Under the pieces are notes generated by a model, which had not been told where the DNA came from, made no database searches, and saw only the letters and a program-made list of their open reading frames with translations. Positions 35,792 to 44,515 of a DNA stretch of 64,000 nucleotides are shown in pieces. The stretch is taken from the NCBI RefSeq assembly GCF_009876115.1, contig NZ_WWSY01000004.1, positions 73,612 to 137,611 on the forward strand. The letters run 5' to 3'. This stretch comes from Collinsella aerofaciens (GTDB lineage Bacteria > Actinomycetota > Coriobacteriia > Coriobacteriales > Coriobacteriaceae). The translations under genes were made by a program, and so were the position numbers. Every line of letters starts with the position of its first letter. Positions within the stretch are counted from its first letter, which is position 1.

Positions 35792-37612
35792 TTACTCCTC
35801 CGAGCCGTCCTCCCCAGAAGCCTTCTTCTGCTGATCGAGCTTATGCTTACCACTTACGATAGACGTAGCGCCCAGTGTGGCCAAGCTTGCACTAGCAAGG
35901 CTCGCCATCACAATCAGATCGCCCGTCTTGGGCATGTTGCCGCCCGAAGACTTGGTAGTTGTAGTCGTCGTGGTCGTGGTGGTCACCGTTTTGGAGTCAT
36001 TTTGCTCCTGGACCTGGTCATCGGTGTTGCCCTTACCGCTGTCCTCGCTCTGCTGCTTTCCGTCCTCAGTCTTGCCCTTGCTCTTGTCTTTCTCCTCAGA
36101 TTCAGACTTCTTATCCTCGTCCTTCTTCTGTTCGGACTTGTCGCTCTTCTCCTCAGAGCTAGAACCCTTATCGGATTCGGTCTTCTCGGAAGCCTTGTCC
36201 TTGGAGTCGCCCTTTGCGGCTTCGGTCTTTTCCGTGGAAACCTGATCAGAGTTGCCCTTGTTCTGGGTCGAGCCGTTATTGACGCCAGCCATCAGCGAAG
36301 AGCCCAGCGTAGAACCAAGCTGCTCGGAGAAAGAAGGCTTCTTGTCCGGCGAAGCAACGGGAACGTCCGGCGCCTTATTCGAGTCATCCTTGGAAGCATC
36401 GGAACCAGGGGTTGCGTCAGAGCCGGAGCCGTTGTTAGAGCCGGTGCCAACGGACGAATCGCTCGAGCCGGTGGATGAGTTAGAGGTGCCAGCGCCGGTC
36501 GAACCAGAAGCGTCGCTGTCCGTATTGCCGGCAGAGCTTGAAGACGAATCGCCCGCAGCAGAGCCGTTTGAATCGGAGCCGTTCGAGGTAGAGCCGTTGT
36601 TGGTAGTGCCACCAGCAGAGCCATCACCGTCAGCACCGGTCGAGGGCGCATCCATCCTGTCATCGTTGGCATCGTCGCTCGAGTCGTCATTCGAATCAGG
36701 CGTCGGCGAGGGCGCCGGCGTGGGCTCGGGCTGCACGGGCGTCGCAGCGGCAGCGGCCTCGTCCTCGGCGATATAAACCAAGCAGTCCTTCAGCTCGTTG
36801 CGGTAGCGGTTCTTCCAGCCCTCATGATACTGGGGCTGGCTCGAATACTTGGTCGCCACGTTATTGACCACACTGTTGGAAAGCGCCGTCACAAACTCGC
36901 GATCAGTCATACTGTTAGAAAGGTTTGCCCAACGGAAGAAGTCCCTGCAACCACCGGTGCCGCACATGTTGGTGATGCTCCACACCATGCCCTTAACGCA
37001 ATCGGCACGGCCCGAAATATCAATGCCCAGGCCGCTCTTGAGCCACGCCTCGGTCACCGCATAGTACGAGTTGTACGCATACGCATCCTGCAGAGCCGAG
37101 AACTCAACAGGGTCGGTGTTATAAGCACCTTGGAAAGCCTCCTGCGCAATACGGCCCAACTCGGTGAGCTGGCCGTTCTCGTACATGGCATTGCTCGTGT
37201 TGGAAATCTCGCTGCCGCGATCAATCGCATCCTTGAGCATGCTGTATTTTTCGGGGTTGTAGTTGTAGGCCTGCTTCATAAACGGGATGAGCGACCAACG
37301 ACGGTCGAACTGGTAATAACCCAGCGCGTTATAACCGTCACCGTACGAAAAGCCCTGGTTATAGTTGCCGTGACTCTCGTATTTGGTGAAGTACTTCATC
37401 TCGGGAGTCACGTTAACAAACGAAACGCCCTGGACCGACCTCAGCACGCCCGAGAAGGACTGCTGGGTGTAGAGACCCTTATCGATATCGGTGGCATCCG
37501 AGGCAACGCCCGGCGTGGGCTCCTCGGCAGCGGCGGGTGCCGGCACGGAAACGGCGCCAAACGAAAGCGCCAGCGTCAGGCCCGCGACAATAGCAGAATG
37601 CTTGGGCTGCAT
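35792..37612 (-). CDS. Secreted lysozyme-like protein with a sortase-type MPKTG anchor
   Basis: This 606-residue protein has a signal peptide (to about 29, APAAA-EE). A globular domain follows (about 45-275) with KYESHGNYNQGFSYGDGYNALGYYQF, the Glu/Gly/Tyr/Gln pattern of lysozyme- or VgrG-related-type domains that recognise glycan strands. Next is a long Ser/Gly/Asn/Asp linker, then a Lys/Glu/Asp-rich stretch and TTTTTTTTTKSS. The C-terminus has MPKTG (560-564), a hydrophobic helix and a charged tail, the layout of sortase substrates with Met in place of Leu. Muramidase activity is inferred from the Glu-containing motif only. A terminator follows at 35725-35760. Confidence 0.82.
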   Translation of the reverse strand: MQPKHSAIVAGLTLALSFGAVSVPAPAAAEEPTPGVASDATDIDKGLYTQQSFSGVLRSVQGVSFVNVTPEMKYFTKYESHGNYNQGFSYGDGYNALGYYQFDRRWSLIPFMKQAYNYNPEKYSMLKDAIDRGSEISNTSNAMYENGQLTELGRIAQEAFQGAYNTDPVEFSALQDAYAYNSYYAVTEAWLKSGLGIDISGRADCVKGMVWSITNMCGTGGCRDFFRWANLSNSMTDREFVTALSNSVVNNVATKYSSQPQYHEGWKNRYRNELKDCLVYIAEDEAAAAATPVQPEPTPAPSPTPDSNDDSSDDANDDRMDAPSTGADGDGSAGGTTNNGSTSNGSDSNGSAAGDSSSSSAGNTDSDASGSTGAGTSNSSTGSSDSSVGTGSNNGSGSDATPGSDASKDDSNKAPDVPVASPDKKPSFSEQLGSTLGSSLMAGVNNGSTQNKGNSDQVSTEKTEAAKGDSKDKASEKTESDKGSSSEEKSDKSEQKKDEDKKSESEEKDKSKGKTEDGKQQSEDSGKGNTDDQVQEQNDSKTVTTTTTTTTTTKSSGGNMPKTGDLIVMASLASASLATLGATSIVSGKHKLDQQKKASGEDGSEE

Positions 37613-37751
37613 AAGATCCTCCCTGCATTGGTGTAGTTAAAGTGCAGTTTGCAAAGATAAAAATAAGTATTGCAGCTCGCCCGTTGTTGCACAACAACCC
37701 CTCGGTAAACGGCAACAACCCTCCGCGAAATCTTAAGGAATTGCGTTCAAC

Positions 37752-38183
37752 CTACAGCTTAATGTCAAAGTTAATCTCGGGGACGGCAGCAAGGTCGGCC
37801 AACGACACGCCATCGACGTACTTTTCGATCACGTCGTCCAGACCGCGCCAGAATTTGACGGTCGAGCAAAGATCGCTGCGGGCGCAGCTGTTGTCGATGC
37901 CATCGCACGCCACCGGAGCCGTGCTGCCCTCGACGGCGCGCAGGATGTCGCCGGCACGCACCTCGGCCGGGTCCTTGGCCATCATGTAGCCGCCGCCCTT
38001 GCCGCGCACGCTCTTAAGTAGGCCCGCCTTCATGAGCGGACGAACCAGCTGCTCCAGATACTTTTGCGAGATACGCTCGCGGTCGGCGACCTCGCGCAGA
38101 GCAATCTTGCCCTCGGCGTCGCCCAGCGCTGCGATATAGATCATCAGTCGGAGGGCATAGCGGCCCTTAGAAGAAATGAGCAT
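37752..38183 (-). CDS. Rrf2-family iron-sulfur regulator (IscR/SufR-like)
   Basis: This 143-residue DNA-binding protein has an Rrf2 winged helix (MLISSKGRYALRLMIYIA, REVADRERISQKYLEQLVRPLMKAGLL, SVRGKGGGYMMA). Three cysteines in ACDGIDNSCARSDLC have CX6C and CX5C spacing, close to the [2Fe-2S] ligands of IscR. It is divergent from sufCBDSU, so control of that operon by cluster status is likely. The ATG at 38183 has GGAGGGT upstream; a longer frame to 38252 lacks this and would cross the palindrome at 38204-38231, which may be its own operator. Confidence 0.9.
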   Translation of the reverse strand: MLISSKGRYALRLMIYIAALGDAEGKIALREVADRERISQKYLEQLVRPLMKAGLLKSVRGKGGGYMMAKDPAEVRAGDILRAVEGSTAPVACDGIDNSCARSDLCSTVKFWRGLDDVIEKYVDGVSLADLAAVPEINFDIKL

Positions 38184-38203
38184 ACCTACCCTCCCATCGT
38201 TAC

Positions 38204-38231
38204 TGGGACAAAACCAGGCTTGTTTGTCCCA
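38204..38231. promoter_or_regulatory. Inverted repeat upstream of the Rrf2 gene, candidate operator
   Basis: Arms TGGGACAAA (38204-38212) and TTTGTCCCA (38223-38231) form a perfect 9-bp dyad 21 bp before the Rrf2 start. The right arm and next bases (TTTGTCCCAAATC) recur at the far end of the suf operon (43652-43664). A site for the Rrf2 regulator, or a repeated intergenic element, are both possible. Confidence 0.5.
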
Positions 38232-38295
38232 AATCCTATGCAAGCGGAGCAAACAAACCTGATTATTATGTCCCTCATCTAAAAAGTCGAGTGGA

Positions 38296-38339
38296 TTAGT
38301 CGGGTTTTCCCTTGACTAACGCCGAACCCATAGTAACTT
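38296..38339 (+). promoter_or_regulatory. Candidate suf promoter region
   Basis: TTGACT at 38312-38317 is a good -35; TAACTT at 38334-38339, 16 bases downstream, is a weak -10, the sort expected of a regulated promoter. A small dyad TTAGTC (38296-38301) / GACTAA (38314-38319) overlaps the -35. The sufC start lies 64 bp further on. Confidence 0.45.
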
Positions 38340-38403
38340 TATTCCGAGAAGATTCCTAGGGTTTCGTACACCCATGAGTACACCATATACAGAGAGGGAC
38401 AGC

Positions 38404-39204
38404 ATGAGCGCAAATCCGCTGCTTTCCATCGAAGGTCTGACCGCCTCCGTGGACGAGAAGACCATCCTCCACAACGTCAACCTCAACGTCGCCGCCGGCG
38501 AGACCCACGTGCTGATGGGCCCCAACGGCGCCGGCAAGTCCACCCTCGGCCACCTGGTCATGGGCGATCCCGTTTACACGGTCAACGACGGCCGCATCGT
38601 CTTTGACGGCCAGGACATCACCGAGCTCACCACCGACAAGCGCTCGCGCGCCGGCCTGTTCCTGAGCTTCCAGGCCCCGGTCGAGATCCCCGGCGTGCCA
38701 CTGTCGAGCTTTTTGCGCGCCAGTATCGCCGGCCGCCCCGGCCTGGAGATGAAGGGCAAGGAATTCCGTCGTCGCGTCAAGGAGCTCGCGGCCGAGCTCA
38801 ACATGGATACCGCCTACCTCAACCGCGAGCTAGGCGTGGGCTTCTCGGGCGGCGAGAAGAAGAAGGTCGAGATGCTCCAGCTCCTGTTGCTGCAGCCCAA
38901 GCTCGCCATCCTCGACGAGACCGACTCGGGCCTGGACGTCGACGCGCTTTCCACCGTCAGCCACGGCATGGACGCCTACCGCAAGAGCTGCGACGGCTCC
39001 ATGCTCATCATCACGCACAACACGCGCATCCTGGAGCACTTGGATGTCGACCGCGTCCACGTTATGGTCAAGGGTCACATCGTGCGCGAGGACGACGCCT
39101 CGCTCATCCCCTGGATCGACAAGAACGGCTTTGAGACCTTCGAGCGCGAGGCAGCCGAGCAGCGCGCCCAGGCCGAGACCGCCACTGCCAAGCAGCAGGC
39201 GTAA
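38404..39204 (+). CDS. sufC: SufC, ATPase of the SUF iron-sulfur assembly complex
   Basis: This 266-residue ABC ATPase has Walker A MGPNGAGKSTLG, signature FSGGEKKKVEM, Walker B LAILDETDSGLDVDAL and the switch His in LIITHNTR. SufC drives the SufBC2D scaffold on which clusters are built. The TDSGLD pattern after Walker B is diagnostic for SufC. The ATG at 38404 follows GAGAGGGAC; a longer frame to 38374 has no such site. It heads the operon, with sufB 12 bp downstream. Confidence 0.96.
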   Translation: MSANPLLSIEGLTASVDEKTILHNVNLNVAAGETHVLMGPNGAGKSTLGHLVMGDPVYTVNDGRIVFDGQDITELTTDKRSRAGLFLSFQAPVEIPGVPLSSFLRASIAGRPGLEMKGKEFRRRVKELAAELNMDTAYLNRELGVGFSGGEKKKVEMLQLLLLQPKLAILDETDSGLDVDALSTVSHGMDAYRKSCDGSMLIITHNTRILEHLDVDRVHVMVKGHIVREDDASLIPWIDKNGFETFEREAAEQRAQAETATAKQQA

Positions 39205-39216
39205 AGGGGCGACGCA

Positions 39217-40629
39217 ATGACCAAGAACCGCACCGAGGTCGCGGACATCGACCGCAGCCTCTACGACTTCACCTATGGCGAGGAGGGATTCGAGCGCCTC
39301 GACGCCGGCATCACGCCCGACATCGTGCGCGAGATCAGCGCCAAGAAGGACGAGCCGCAGTGGATGCTCGATCTGCGCTTAAAGTCCCTCGAGATCTTCA
39401 ACCGCTTCCCGGATCCGACGTGGGGCCCCTCCATCGAGGGCCTGGACATGGACAACATCGTCACCTACGTAAAGCCCAACACCGACCAAAAGCACGACTG
39501 GGAGTCGGTGCCCGACGACATCAAGAACACCTTTGAGCGCCTGGGTATCCCCGAGGCCGAGCGCAGCTACCTGGCGGGCGTCGGTGCGCAGTACGACTCC
39601 GAGCTGGTCTACCACAACATGCAGGACACGGCGTCCAAGATGGGCATCGTCTACTCCGGCATCGAGGAGGCCCTGCACGACCCGCAGTGGGAGCCGCTCA
39701 TCCACGAGAAGTTTATGACGCTCATCCCGCCCACCGACCACAAGTTTGCGGCCCTGCACGGTGCCGTGTGGTCGGGCGGCTCGTTTGTCTACGTGCCCAA
39801 GGGCACCAAGCTCGATTTTCCGCTGCAGAGCTACTTCCGCCTTAACGCCAAGGGTGCCGGCCAGTTTGAGCACACGCTCATCATCGTCGAGGACGACGCC
39901 GACCTGCACTTTATCGAGGGTTGCTCCGCGCCCAAGTACAACGTTGCCAACCTCCACGCCGGCGCCGTCGAGCTCTTTGTGGGCAAGCGTGCACATCTGC
40001 GCTACTCGACCATCGAGAACTGGTCCAAGAATATGTACAACCTCAACACCAAGCGTGCGCGCGTGGACGAGGACGGCGATATCGAGTGGATCAGTGGCTC
40101 CTTCGGCAGCCACGTGGGCTACCTCTACCCCATGAGTGTGCTCAACGGCCGCCGCGCCCGGTCGAGCTTTACCGGCATCACCTTTGCCGGCGCCGGGCAG
40201 AACCTCGATACCGGCTGTAAAGTCGTGCTCAACGCCCCCGAGACCTCGGCAACCGTCGAGACCAAGGGCATCTCCAAGAGCGGCGGCATTCAGACCTTCC
40301 GCAGCTCCATCGTGGCCACGCCCAAGGCCGAGGGTTCCAAGGCAACCGTGAGCTGCCAGTCACTCATGCTCGACGACCAGAGCCGCTCCGACACCATCCC
40401 CGCTATGGACATCCGCGCCAAGAACGTCGACATCGGCCACGAGGCCACCATCGGCCGCATCGGCGACGACAAGGTGTTCTACCTGATGAGCCGCGGCATC
40501 TCGGAGGAAGAGGCCCGCACCATGATCGTCAACGGCTTTGCCAACCCGGTCTCCAAGGAGCTGCCGCTGGAGTACGCCGTCGAGATGAACAACCTGATCA
40601 AGCTCGAGATGGAAGGAGCGATCGGATAA
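39217..40629 (+). CDS. sufB: SufB scaffold protein
   Basis: This 470-residue SufB has the typical N-terminal ETYxFP-like region (YDFTYGEEGFERLDAGITPDIVREISAKKDEPQWML), then a beta-helix core with EHTLIIVEDDADLHFIEGCSAP, and the C-terminal SRSDTIPAMDIRAKNVDIGHEATIGRIGDDKVFYLMSRG signature, within which the cluster-binding region lies. It forms the SufBC2D scaffold. The start has GGGG upstream; the TAA overlaps the sufD ATG by one base (TAATG at 40627-40631), so SufB and SufD are made in step. Confidence 0.96.
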   Translation: MTKNRTEVADIDRSLYDFTYGEEGFERLDAGITPDIVREISAKKDEPQWMLDLRLKSLEIFNRFPDPTWGPSIEGLDMDNIVTYVKPNTDQKHDWESVPDDIKNTFERLGIPEAERSYLAGVGAQYDSELVYHNMQDTASKMGIVYSGIEEALHDPQWEPLIHEKFMTLIPPTDHKFAALHGAVWSGGSFVYVPKGTKLDFPLQSYFRLNAKGAGQFEHTLIIVEDDADLHFIEGCSAPKYNVANLHAGAVELFVGKRAHLRYSTIENWSKNMYNLNTKRARVDEDGDIEWISGSFGSHVGYLYPMSVLNGRRARSSFTGITFAGAGQNLDTGCKVVLNAPETSATVETKGISKSGGIQTFRSSIVATPKAEGSKATVSCQSLMLDDQSRSDTIPAMDIRAKNVDIGHEATIGRIGDDKVFYLMSRGISEEEARTMIVNGFANPVSKELPLEYAVEMNNLIKLEMEGAIG

Positions 40630-41900
40630 TGAAACAGGAAACCAACACCGCTGCTACCACACTCGAGCAGGTCAACGCGATGCCGGCTGCCACTTGGGGC
40701 TGGCTCAAGATGAACCAGACCAAGCTTGAGCTTTCGGACGAGCTTGCCGCCGCTCCCGCCGAGGCCGTTGAGGTCGAGGGCTTGGACGAGCAGTTCTCCG
40801 GCGCGGCCGACGCGTTTGGCACCGCCATGAACGCCATGGCCGAGCGCTTCCCCGAGCGCCGCGCCTCCGCCCCCGGTGATGCCGCCGACCGCGCCCGCAT
40901 CACGCCCGAGACCGAGCTCGACGTGCCCGCCACCTCCGTCTACCAGGCCGGCGCCATCAAGCTCGAGGAGGAGCTCTCCCCTGCTGAAGCCTTCGAAACC
41001 GGCATGGGCGAGGCTGCCTACGCCTACTTGGCCGAGCACGCTACCAAGCGCATCGTCATCGATGTGCCCGCATACCAGCACGCCACGGTTACCGTGCGTG
41101 TGAGCGGTGTCGATGCCGCCGCGGCCATCGCCGCCATCGACATCGTCGCTCGCCCGCAGGCAACGCTCGACCTGCATATTGCCCTAGACTCTCCTGTTAC
41201 CGGCGAGGGTGTCGTGGGCTCCGTGCTACGCGTGTGCGCCCACGAGTACGCCACCGTCAACGTGACCTGCACGCAGACACTCGACGACAGCTGGATCGCA
41301 CTCGACGACACCGGCCTGTTCCTGGACGAGGGCGCGCGCGTCAACGTGCAGCACACCGTCCTGGGTGCCGGCGCCAGCGCCACCGGCCTTGCCGGCGACC
41401 TGCTGGGCGACACCGCCAAGGTGACCATCGATACCGATTACCTGGGCGCCCGCGAGCAGGTGCGCGACTTTAACTACGAGCTGCGCCACCGCGGTCGCAA
41501 GACCGAGTGCGAGATCGACGCCAACGGCGTGCTGACCGGCACGTCCAAGAAGGTCTACCGTGGCACCATCGACCTCGTGCACGGCTGCAAGGGTGCAACC
41601 GGCACCGAACGCGAGACGGTGCTTTTGGCCAACAAGGGCGTCGACAACAAGACCGTTCCCGTCATTCTCTGTGACGAGGACGACGTCGCCGGCAACCACG
41701 GCGCCACCATCGGTCACGTCCGCGACGAGCAGCTGTTCTACCTCGCCTGCCGTGGCCTTGATCAAAACGCCGCCGAGGACCTGTTCATCCGCGCCAAGCT
41801 GGAGGACGCCGCGCTTTCCGCCACCGACGAGCGCACCCGCGCCGCCGTCGTCCGCCTGGGCAACAACCTGATCGACAACTTTGAAGAGGAGCTCGCATGA
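40629..41900 (+). CDS. sufD: SufD scaffold protein
   Basis: This 423-residue partner of SufB has a low-conservation Ala/Glu-rich N-terminal half and a SufBD-type C-terminus: YRGTIDLVHGCKGATGTERETVLLANKGVDNKTVPVI then DVAGNHGATIGHVRDEQLFYLACRG, the SufD version of the end motif with its His. The heterodimer with SufB forms the site of cluster assembly. The stop overlaps the sufS start (ATGA at 41897-41900). Confidence 0.93.
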   Translation: MKQETNTAATTLEQVNAMPAATWGWLKMNQTKLELSDELAAAPAEAVEVEGLDEQFSGAADAFGTAMNAMAERFPERRASAPGDAADRARITPETELDVPATSVYQAGAIKLEEELSPAEAFETGMGEAAYAYLAEHATKRIVIDVPAYQHATVTVRVSGVDAAAAIAAIDIVARPQATLDLHIALDSPVTGEGVVGSVLRVCAHEYATVNVTCTQTLDDSWIALDDTGLFLDEGARVNVQHTVLGAGASATGLAGDLLGDTAKVTIDTDYLGAREQVRDFNYELRHRGRKTECEIDANGVLTGTSKKVYRGTIDLVHGCKGATGTERETVLLANKGVDNKTVPVILCDEDDVAGNHGATIGHVRDEQLFYLACRGLDQNAAEDLFIRAKLEDAALSATDERTRAAVVRLGNNLIDNFEEELA

Positions 41901-43222
41901 TCGACACCGAGCACGTTAAATGCGATACCTGCACTGCCCCCGAGCCCATGGAGCTCGACGCCAGCGACGAGGCTTCGCGCGGCTGGCCCACCGTGGACAT
42001 CGAGACCAACCCCTACAAGGGCCAGTTCCCGCTGTTCCAGCAGCACCCCGAGATCGCCTTCCTCGATAGCGCCGCCACCGCGCAACGCCCTGCCTGTGTG
42101 CTCGACGCCGAGCGCAACTTCTATCAGCGCATGAACGCCAACCCCCTGCGCGGCCTGTACTCGCTGTCCGTCGAGGCCACCGAGGCTATCGCGAAGGTGC
42201 GCCAGCAGATCGCCGACCTCATCGGCGCCCCCAACGCCAACGAGGTCGTCTTCACCCGCAACACGAGCGAATCGCTCAACCTGGTCGCCAAGAGCTTTGC
42301 GCCCACAGTGCTCGAACCGGGTGACGAGGTCGTCATCACCATCATGGAGCACCACTCCAATCTGATTCCGTGGCAGCAGGTCTGCCGCGAGACCGGCGCC
42401 AAGCTCGTCTACCTCTACCCCACCAAGACCGGCCAGCTCACCACCGAGGAGGTTCTTGCCAAGGTGGGTCCCAAGACCAAGATCCTGGCCGTGGGACAGG
42501 TCTCCAACGTGCTGGGCGTCGAGAACCCGGTCAAGAACCTTGGCAAGCTCGTGCACAAGTACGGCGGCTACCTGGTCGTCGACGGCGCGCAGTCGCTGCC
42601 GCACATGCCGGTCGATGTGACCGACCTGGGCGCCGACTTCTTTGCCTTTAGCGCGCACAAGGCCATGGGCCCCATGGGCATCGGCGTGCTGTGGGGCAAG
42701 ATGGACCTGCTCAACGCCATGCCGCCCATGCTCACCGGCGGCGAGATGATCGATTCGGTCACCGAGCAGGACGCTGTCTGGGCTCCCGTCCCCGAGAAGT
42801 TCGAGGCGGGTACGCAGGACGCCGCCGGCATCTTCGCCACGGGTGCGGCACTCGACTACCTGGTCAACACGGTGGGTTACGAGAACATCCAGGCCCGCGA
42901 GCAGGCACTCGTCCACTATCTGATGGGCGAACTCATGCAGCTCGACTTTGTCCAGATCATCGGCTCCATCTATTGGGATAACCACCACGGCGTCGTGAGC
43001 TTTAACGTCAAGGGCATCCACCCGCACGACGTCGCGAGCATCATGGACATGGACGGCGTCTGTATCCGCGCCGGCCACCACTGCGCGCAGCCGCTGCTCA
43101 CCTGGCTGGGCGTCGAGAATCTTGCCTGCTGCCGCGCCAGCGTGGCCTTCTACAACGACAAGGCCGACATCGACAAGTTCATCGCCGGCCTGCATCACGT
43201 TTGGAGCACGTTCAATGGGTAA
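41897..43222 (+). CDS. sufS: SufS cysteine desulfurase
   Basis: This 441-residue PLP enzyme takes sulfur from cysteine for cluster assembly. The N-terminus carries a 40-residue extension with a CDTC pair, longer than usual. Then come FLDSAATAQRP, the cofactor region EVVFTRNTSESLNLVA, the PLP lysine in FSAHKAMGPMGIGVLWG, and the sulfur-accepting Cys in RAGHHCAQPLL. It is a group II desulfurase, which needs SufU to be active, and sufU follows with an 8-base overlap. The start overlaps sufD by four bases. Confidence 0.95.
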   Translation: MIDTEHVKCDTCTAPEPMELDASDEASRGWPTVDIETNPYKGQFPLFQQHPEIAFLDSAATAQRPACVLDAERNFYQRMNANPLRGLYSLSVEATEAIAKVRQQIADLIGAPNANEVVFTRNTSESLNLVAKSFAPTVLEPGDEVVITIMEHHSNLIPWQQVCRETGAKLVYLYPTKTGQLTTEEVLAKVGPKTKILAVGQVSNVLGVENPVKNLGKLVHKYGGYLVVDGAQSLPHMPVDVTDLGADFFAFSAHKAMGPMGIGVLWGKMDLLNAMPPMLTGGEMIDSVTEQDAVWAPVPEKFEAGTQDAAGIFATGAALDYLVNTVGYENIQAREQALVHYLMGELMQLDFVQIIGSIYWDNHHGVVSFNVKGIHPHDVASIMDMDGVCIRAGHHCAQPLLTWLGVENLACCRASVAFYNDKADIDKFIAGLHHVWSTFNG

Positions 43223-43649
43223 TCTGTACACCTCCACCACGTTTATGGAGCACAACTCGCACCCCGACTATAAGTACGAGATGGATGCCCCCACGCACGA
43301 GCACGACGGCATCAACCCCAGCTGCGGTGACGAACTCACCTTGCAGCTGCGTGTCGAGAACGATGTAATCGAGGAGGCCTCGTTTACCGGGCACGGCTGC
43401 GCCATCAGCCAGGCCAGCGCCGACATCATGGCCGACCTCATCACCGGTGAGACGGTCGAGGAGGCGCGTCGTCTGGCAGAGCTTTTCCTCGCCATGATCC
43501 GCGGCGAGGAACTCTCCGAGGAGGACCTGGAAGACCTGGACGAGGCCTCCCAGCTCCAGGACATCTCGCACATGCCCGCCCGCGTCAAGTGCGCCGAGCT
43601 CGCCTGGCGCACCCTCGACGGCATGCTCACGGGACAAAATAATCAGTAG
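43215..43649 (+). CDS. sufU: SufU zinc-dependent sulfurtransferase
   Basis: This 144-residue SufU has the expected ligands: Cys in NPSCGDEL, Cys in GHGCAISQASADIMAD and Cys in VKCAELAW, plus the insertion that separates SufU from IscU (TVEEARRLAELFLAMIRGEELSEEDLEDLDEA). SufU accepts persulfide from SufS through zinc-ligand exchange. The ATG at 43215 overlaps the sufS stop (ATGGGTAA). The stop codon lies inside a hairpin (43631-43659), and a proper terminator follows at 43678-43716. Confidence 0.95.
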   Translation: MGNLYTSTTFMEHNSHPDYKYEMDAPTHEHDGINPSCGDELTLQLRVENDVIEEASFTGHGCAISQASADIMADLITGETVEEARRLAELFLAMIRGEELSEEDLEDLDEASQLQDISHMPARVKCAELAWRTLDGMLTGQNNQ

Positions 43650-43659
43650 TATTTGTCCC
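43631..43659. repeat. Dyad across the sufU stop codon, second copy of the suf-flanking repeat
   Basis: Arms GGGACAAA (43631-43638) and TTTGTCCC (43652-43659). Together with the following AAATC this matches the dyad at 38204-38236 upstream of the Rrf2 gene, although the centres differ. It may be a repeated intergenic element or a regulator-binding site; as RNA it would fold around the sufU stop. Confidence 0.5.
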
Positions 43660-43677
43660 AAATCTTAAGAATTTTGT

Positions 43678-43716
43678 TGGCCGAATCGCTTGACAAGAGT
43701 GGTTCGGCCATTTTCT
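43678..43716 (+). terminator. Intrinsic terminator of the suf operon
   Basis: Stem TGGCCGAA (43678-43685) with TTCGGCCA (43703-43710), followed by TTTTCT. It lies 28 bp after sufU and just before the convergent transposase stop. Confidence 0.85.
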
Positions 43717-44515
43717 ATTCCGAGCCCTCAGCCTGAGCCTTTACCCGCGCATAAGCGCGCACGATACGAGAGACGGTACTCTTGCTGATTCCCGTATACC
43801 GTTCGATCTCGCGCACCGTGTAGCCGCCATCGTGCAGGGCGAAAATGATTCCGTCTCGCCGCGCGGGTGCTACGGTCTTGAGCTCATTGAGCGGCACACC
43901 CAGGCGCTTCGCCATCTTGTCGGCAGACGCACGCCGCTCCCACTCCGTCTCATCCATATCATGAATCACCGGATCGGAACCATCGGGCATCGACAGAGAA
44001 TAATCCAGAAACCCCTTGGCAGACTCAAAGAGCTCAAGCACACAAGAAGGGTCCGAAAATCCCCTCGTCGCATCGTTGTCATACGCTCGCAGATACTCGG
44101 CAAAGCTGCTCCACGGATAGCGCTCGATCAGGGCGATACCCGCCTGCTGCGGATTAGCGTGAACATAGCGAATGGCGGCCATTAGATAACGGTCGGTATC
44201 GAGCGAGCGCCGGTCAAAACGGTTCTGGAACAGATGACCTGTGCGCCCCGTGCGTTTATTGAACCGCCGCGCGTACGTCAAAAGCAGCCGGTGCATCGCC
44301 GCGCTCATCGCGTCCTCGTAATCTGCAAGCACCAGATGCACGTGATTGCCCATAAGGCACCAGGCGATAACCGTCACGCCCGCCTCGCGGCAGCACTCGC
44401 GCATCAGCTCCAAAAACTCCCACCGGTCTTCATCGCCCTCAAAGATGAGCTGCTTGCCCACACCGCGGGCACAGACATGGTAAAAGCCGGTAACCGTTCT
44501 CCAAACGCGCTGCAT
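43715..44515 (-). CDS. REP-associated tyrosine transposase (RAYT), Y1 HUH family, with C-terminal HTH
   Basis: This 266-residue protein has the HUH pair His58/His60 in GNHVHLVL, and the Y1 tyrosine Tyr117 in AIRYVHANPQQAG, with RTGHLFQNRF between. That is the IS200-like RAYT set. RAYT proteins act on single-stranded hairpins, often chromosomal REP elements, and are usually single-copy and not mobile. The C-terminus has an added HTH (YTVREIERYTGISKSTVSRIVRAYA). The ATG at 44515 has GGGAG upstream. No IS ends were seen around it. It may serve the repeated hairpins in this genome, which is inferred. Confidence 0.86.
   Translation of the reverse strand: MQRVWRTVTGFYHVCARGVGKQLIFEGDEDRWEFLELMRECCREAGVTVIAWCLMGNHVHLVLADYEDAMSAAMHRLLLTYARRFNKRTGRTGHLFQNRFDRRSLDTDRYLMAAIRYVHANPQQAGIALIERYPWSSFAEYLRAYDNDATRGFSDPSCVLELFESAKGFLDYSLSMPDGSDPVIHDMDETEWERRASADKMAKRLGVPLNELKTVAPARRDGIIFALHDGGYTVREIERYTGISKSTVSRIVRAYARVKAQAEGSE

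Noticed and set aside
35717..36478. 253-codon plus-strand hydrophobic frame opposite the sortase-substrate gene
   Set aside because: The Leu/Val-rich composition is the complement of the Lys/Glu/Asp/Ser-rich linker; no start signal.
41762..43255. 497-codon minus-strand frame opposite sufS
   Set aside because: Antisense of sufS; no homology features.
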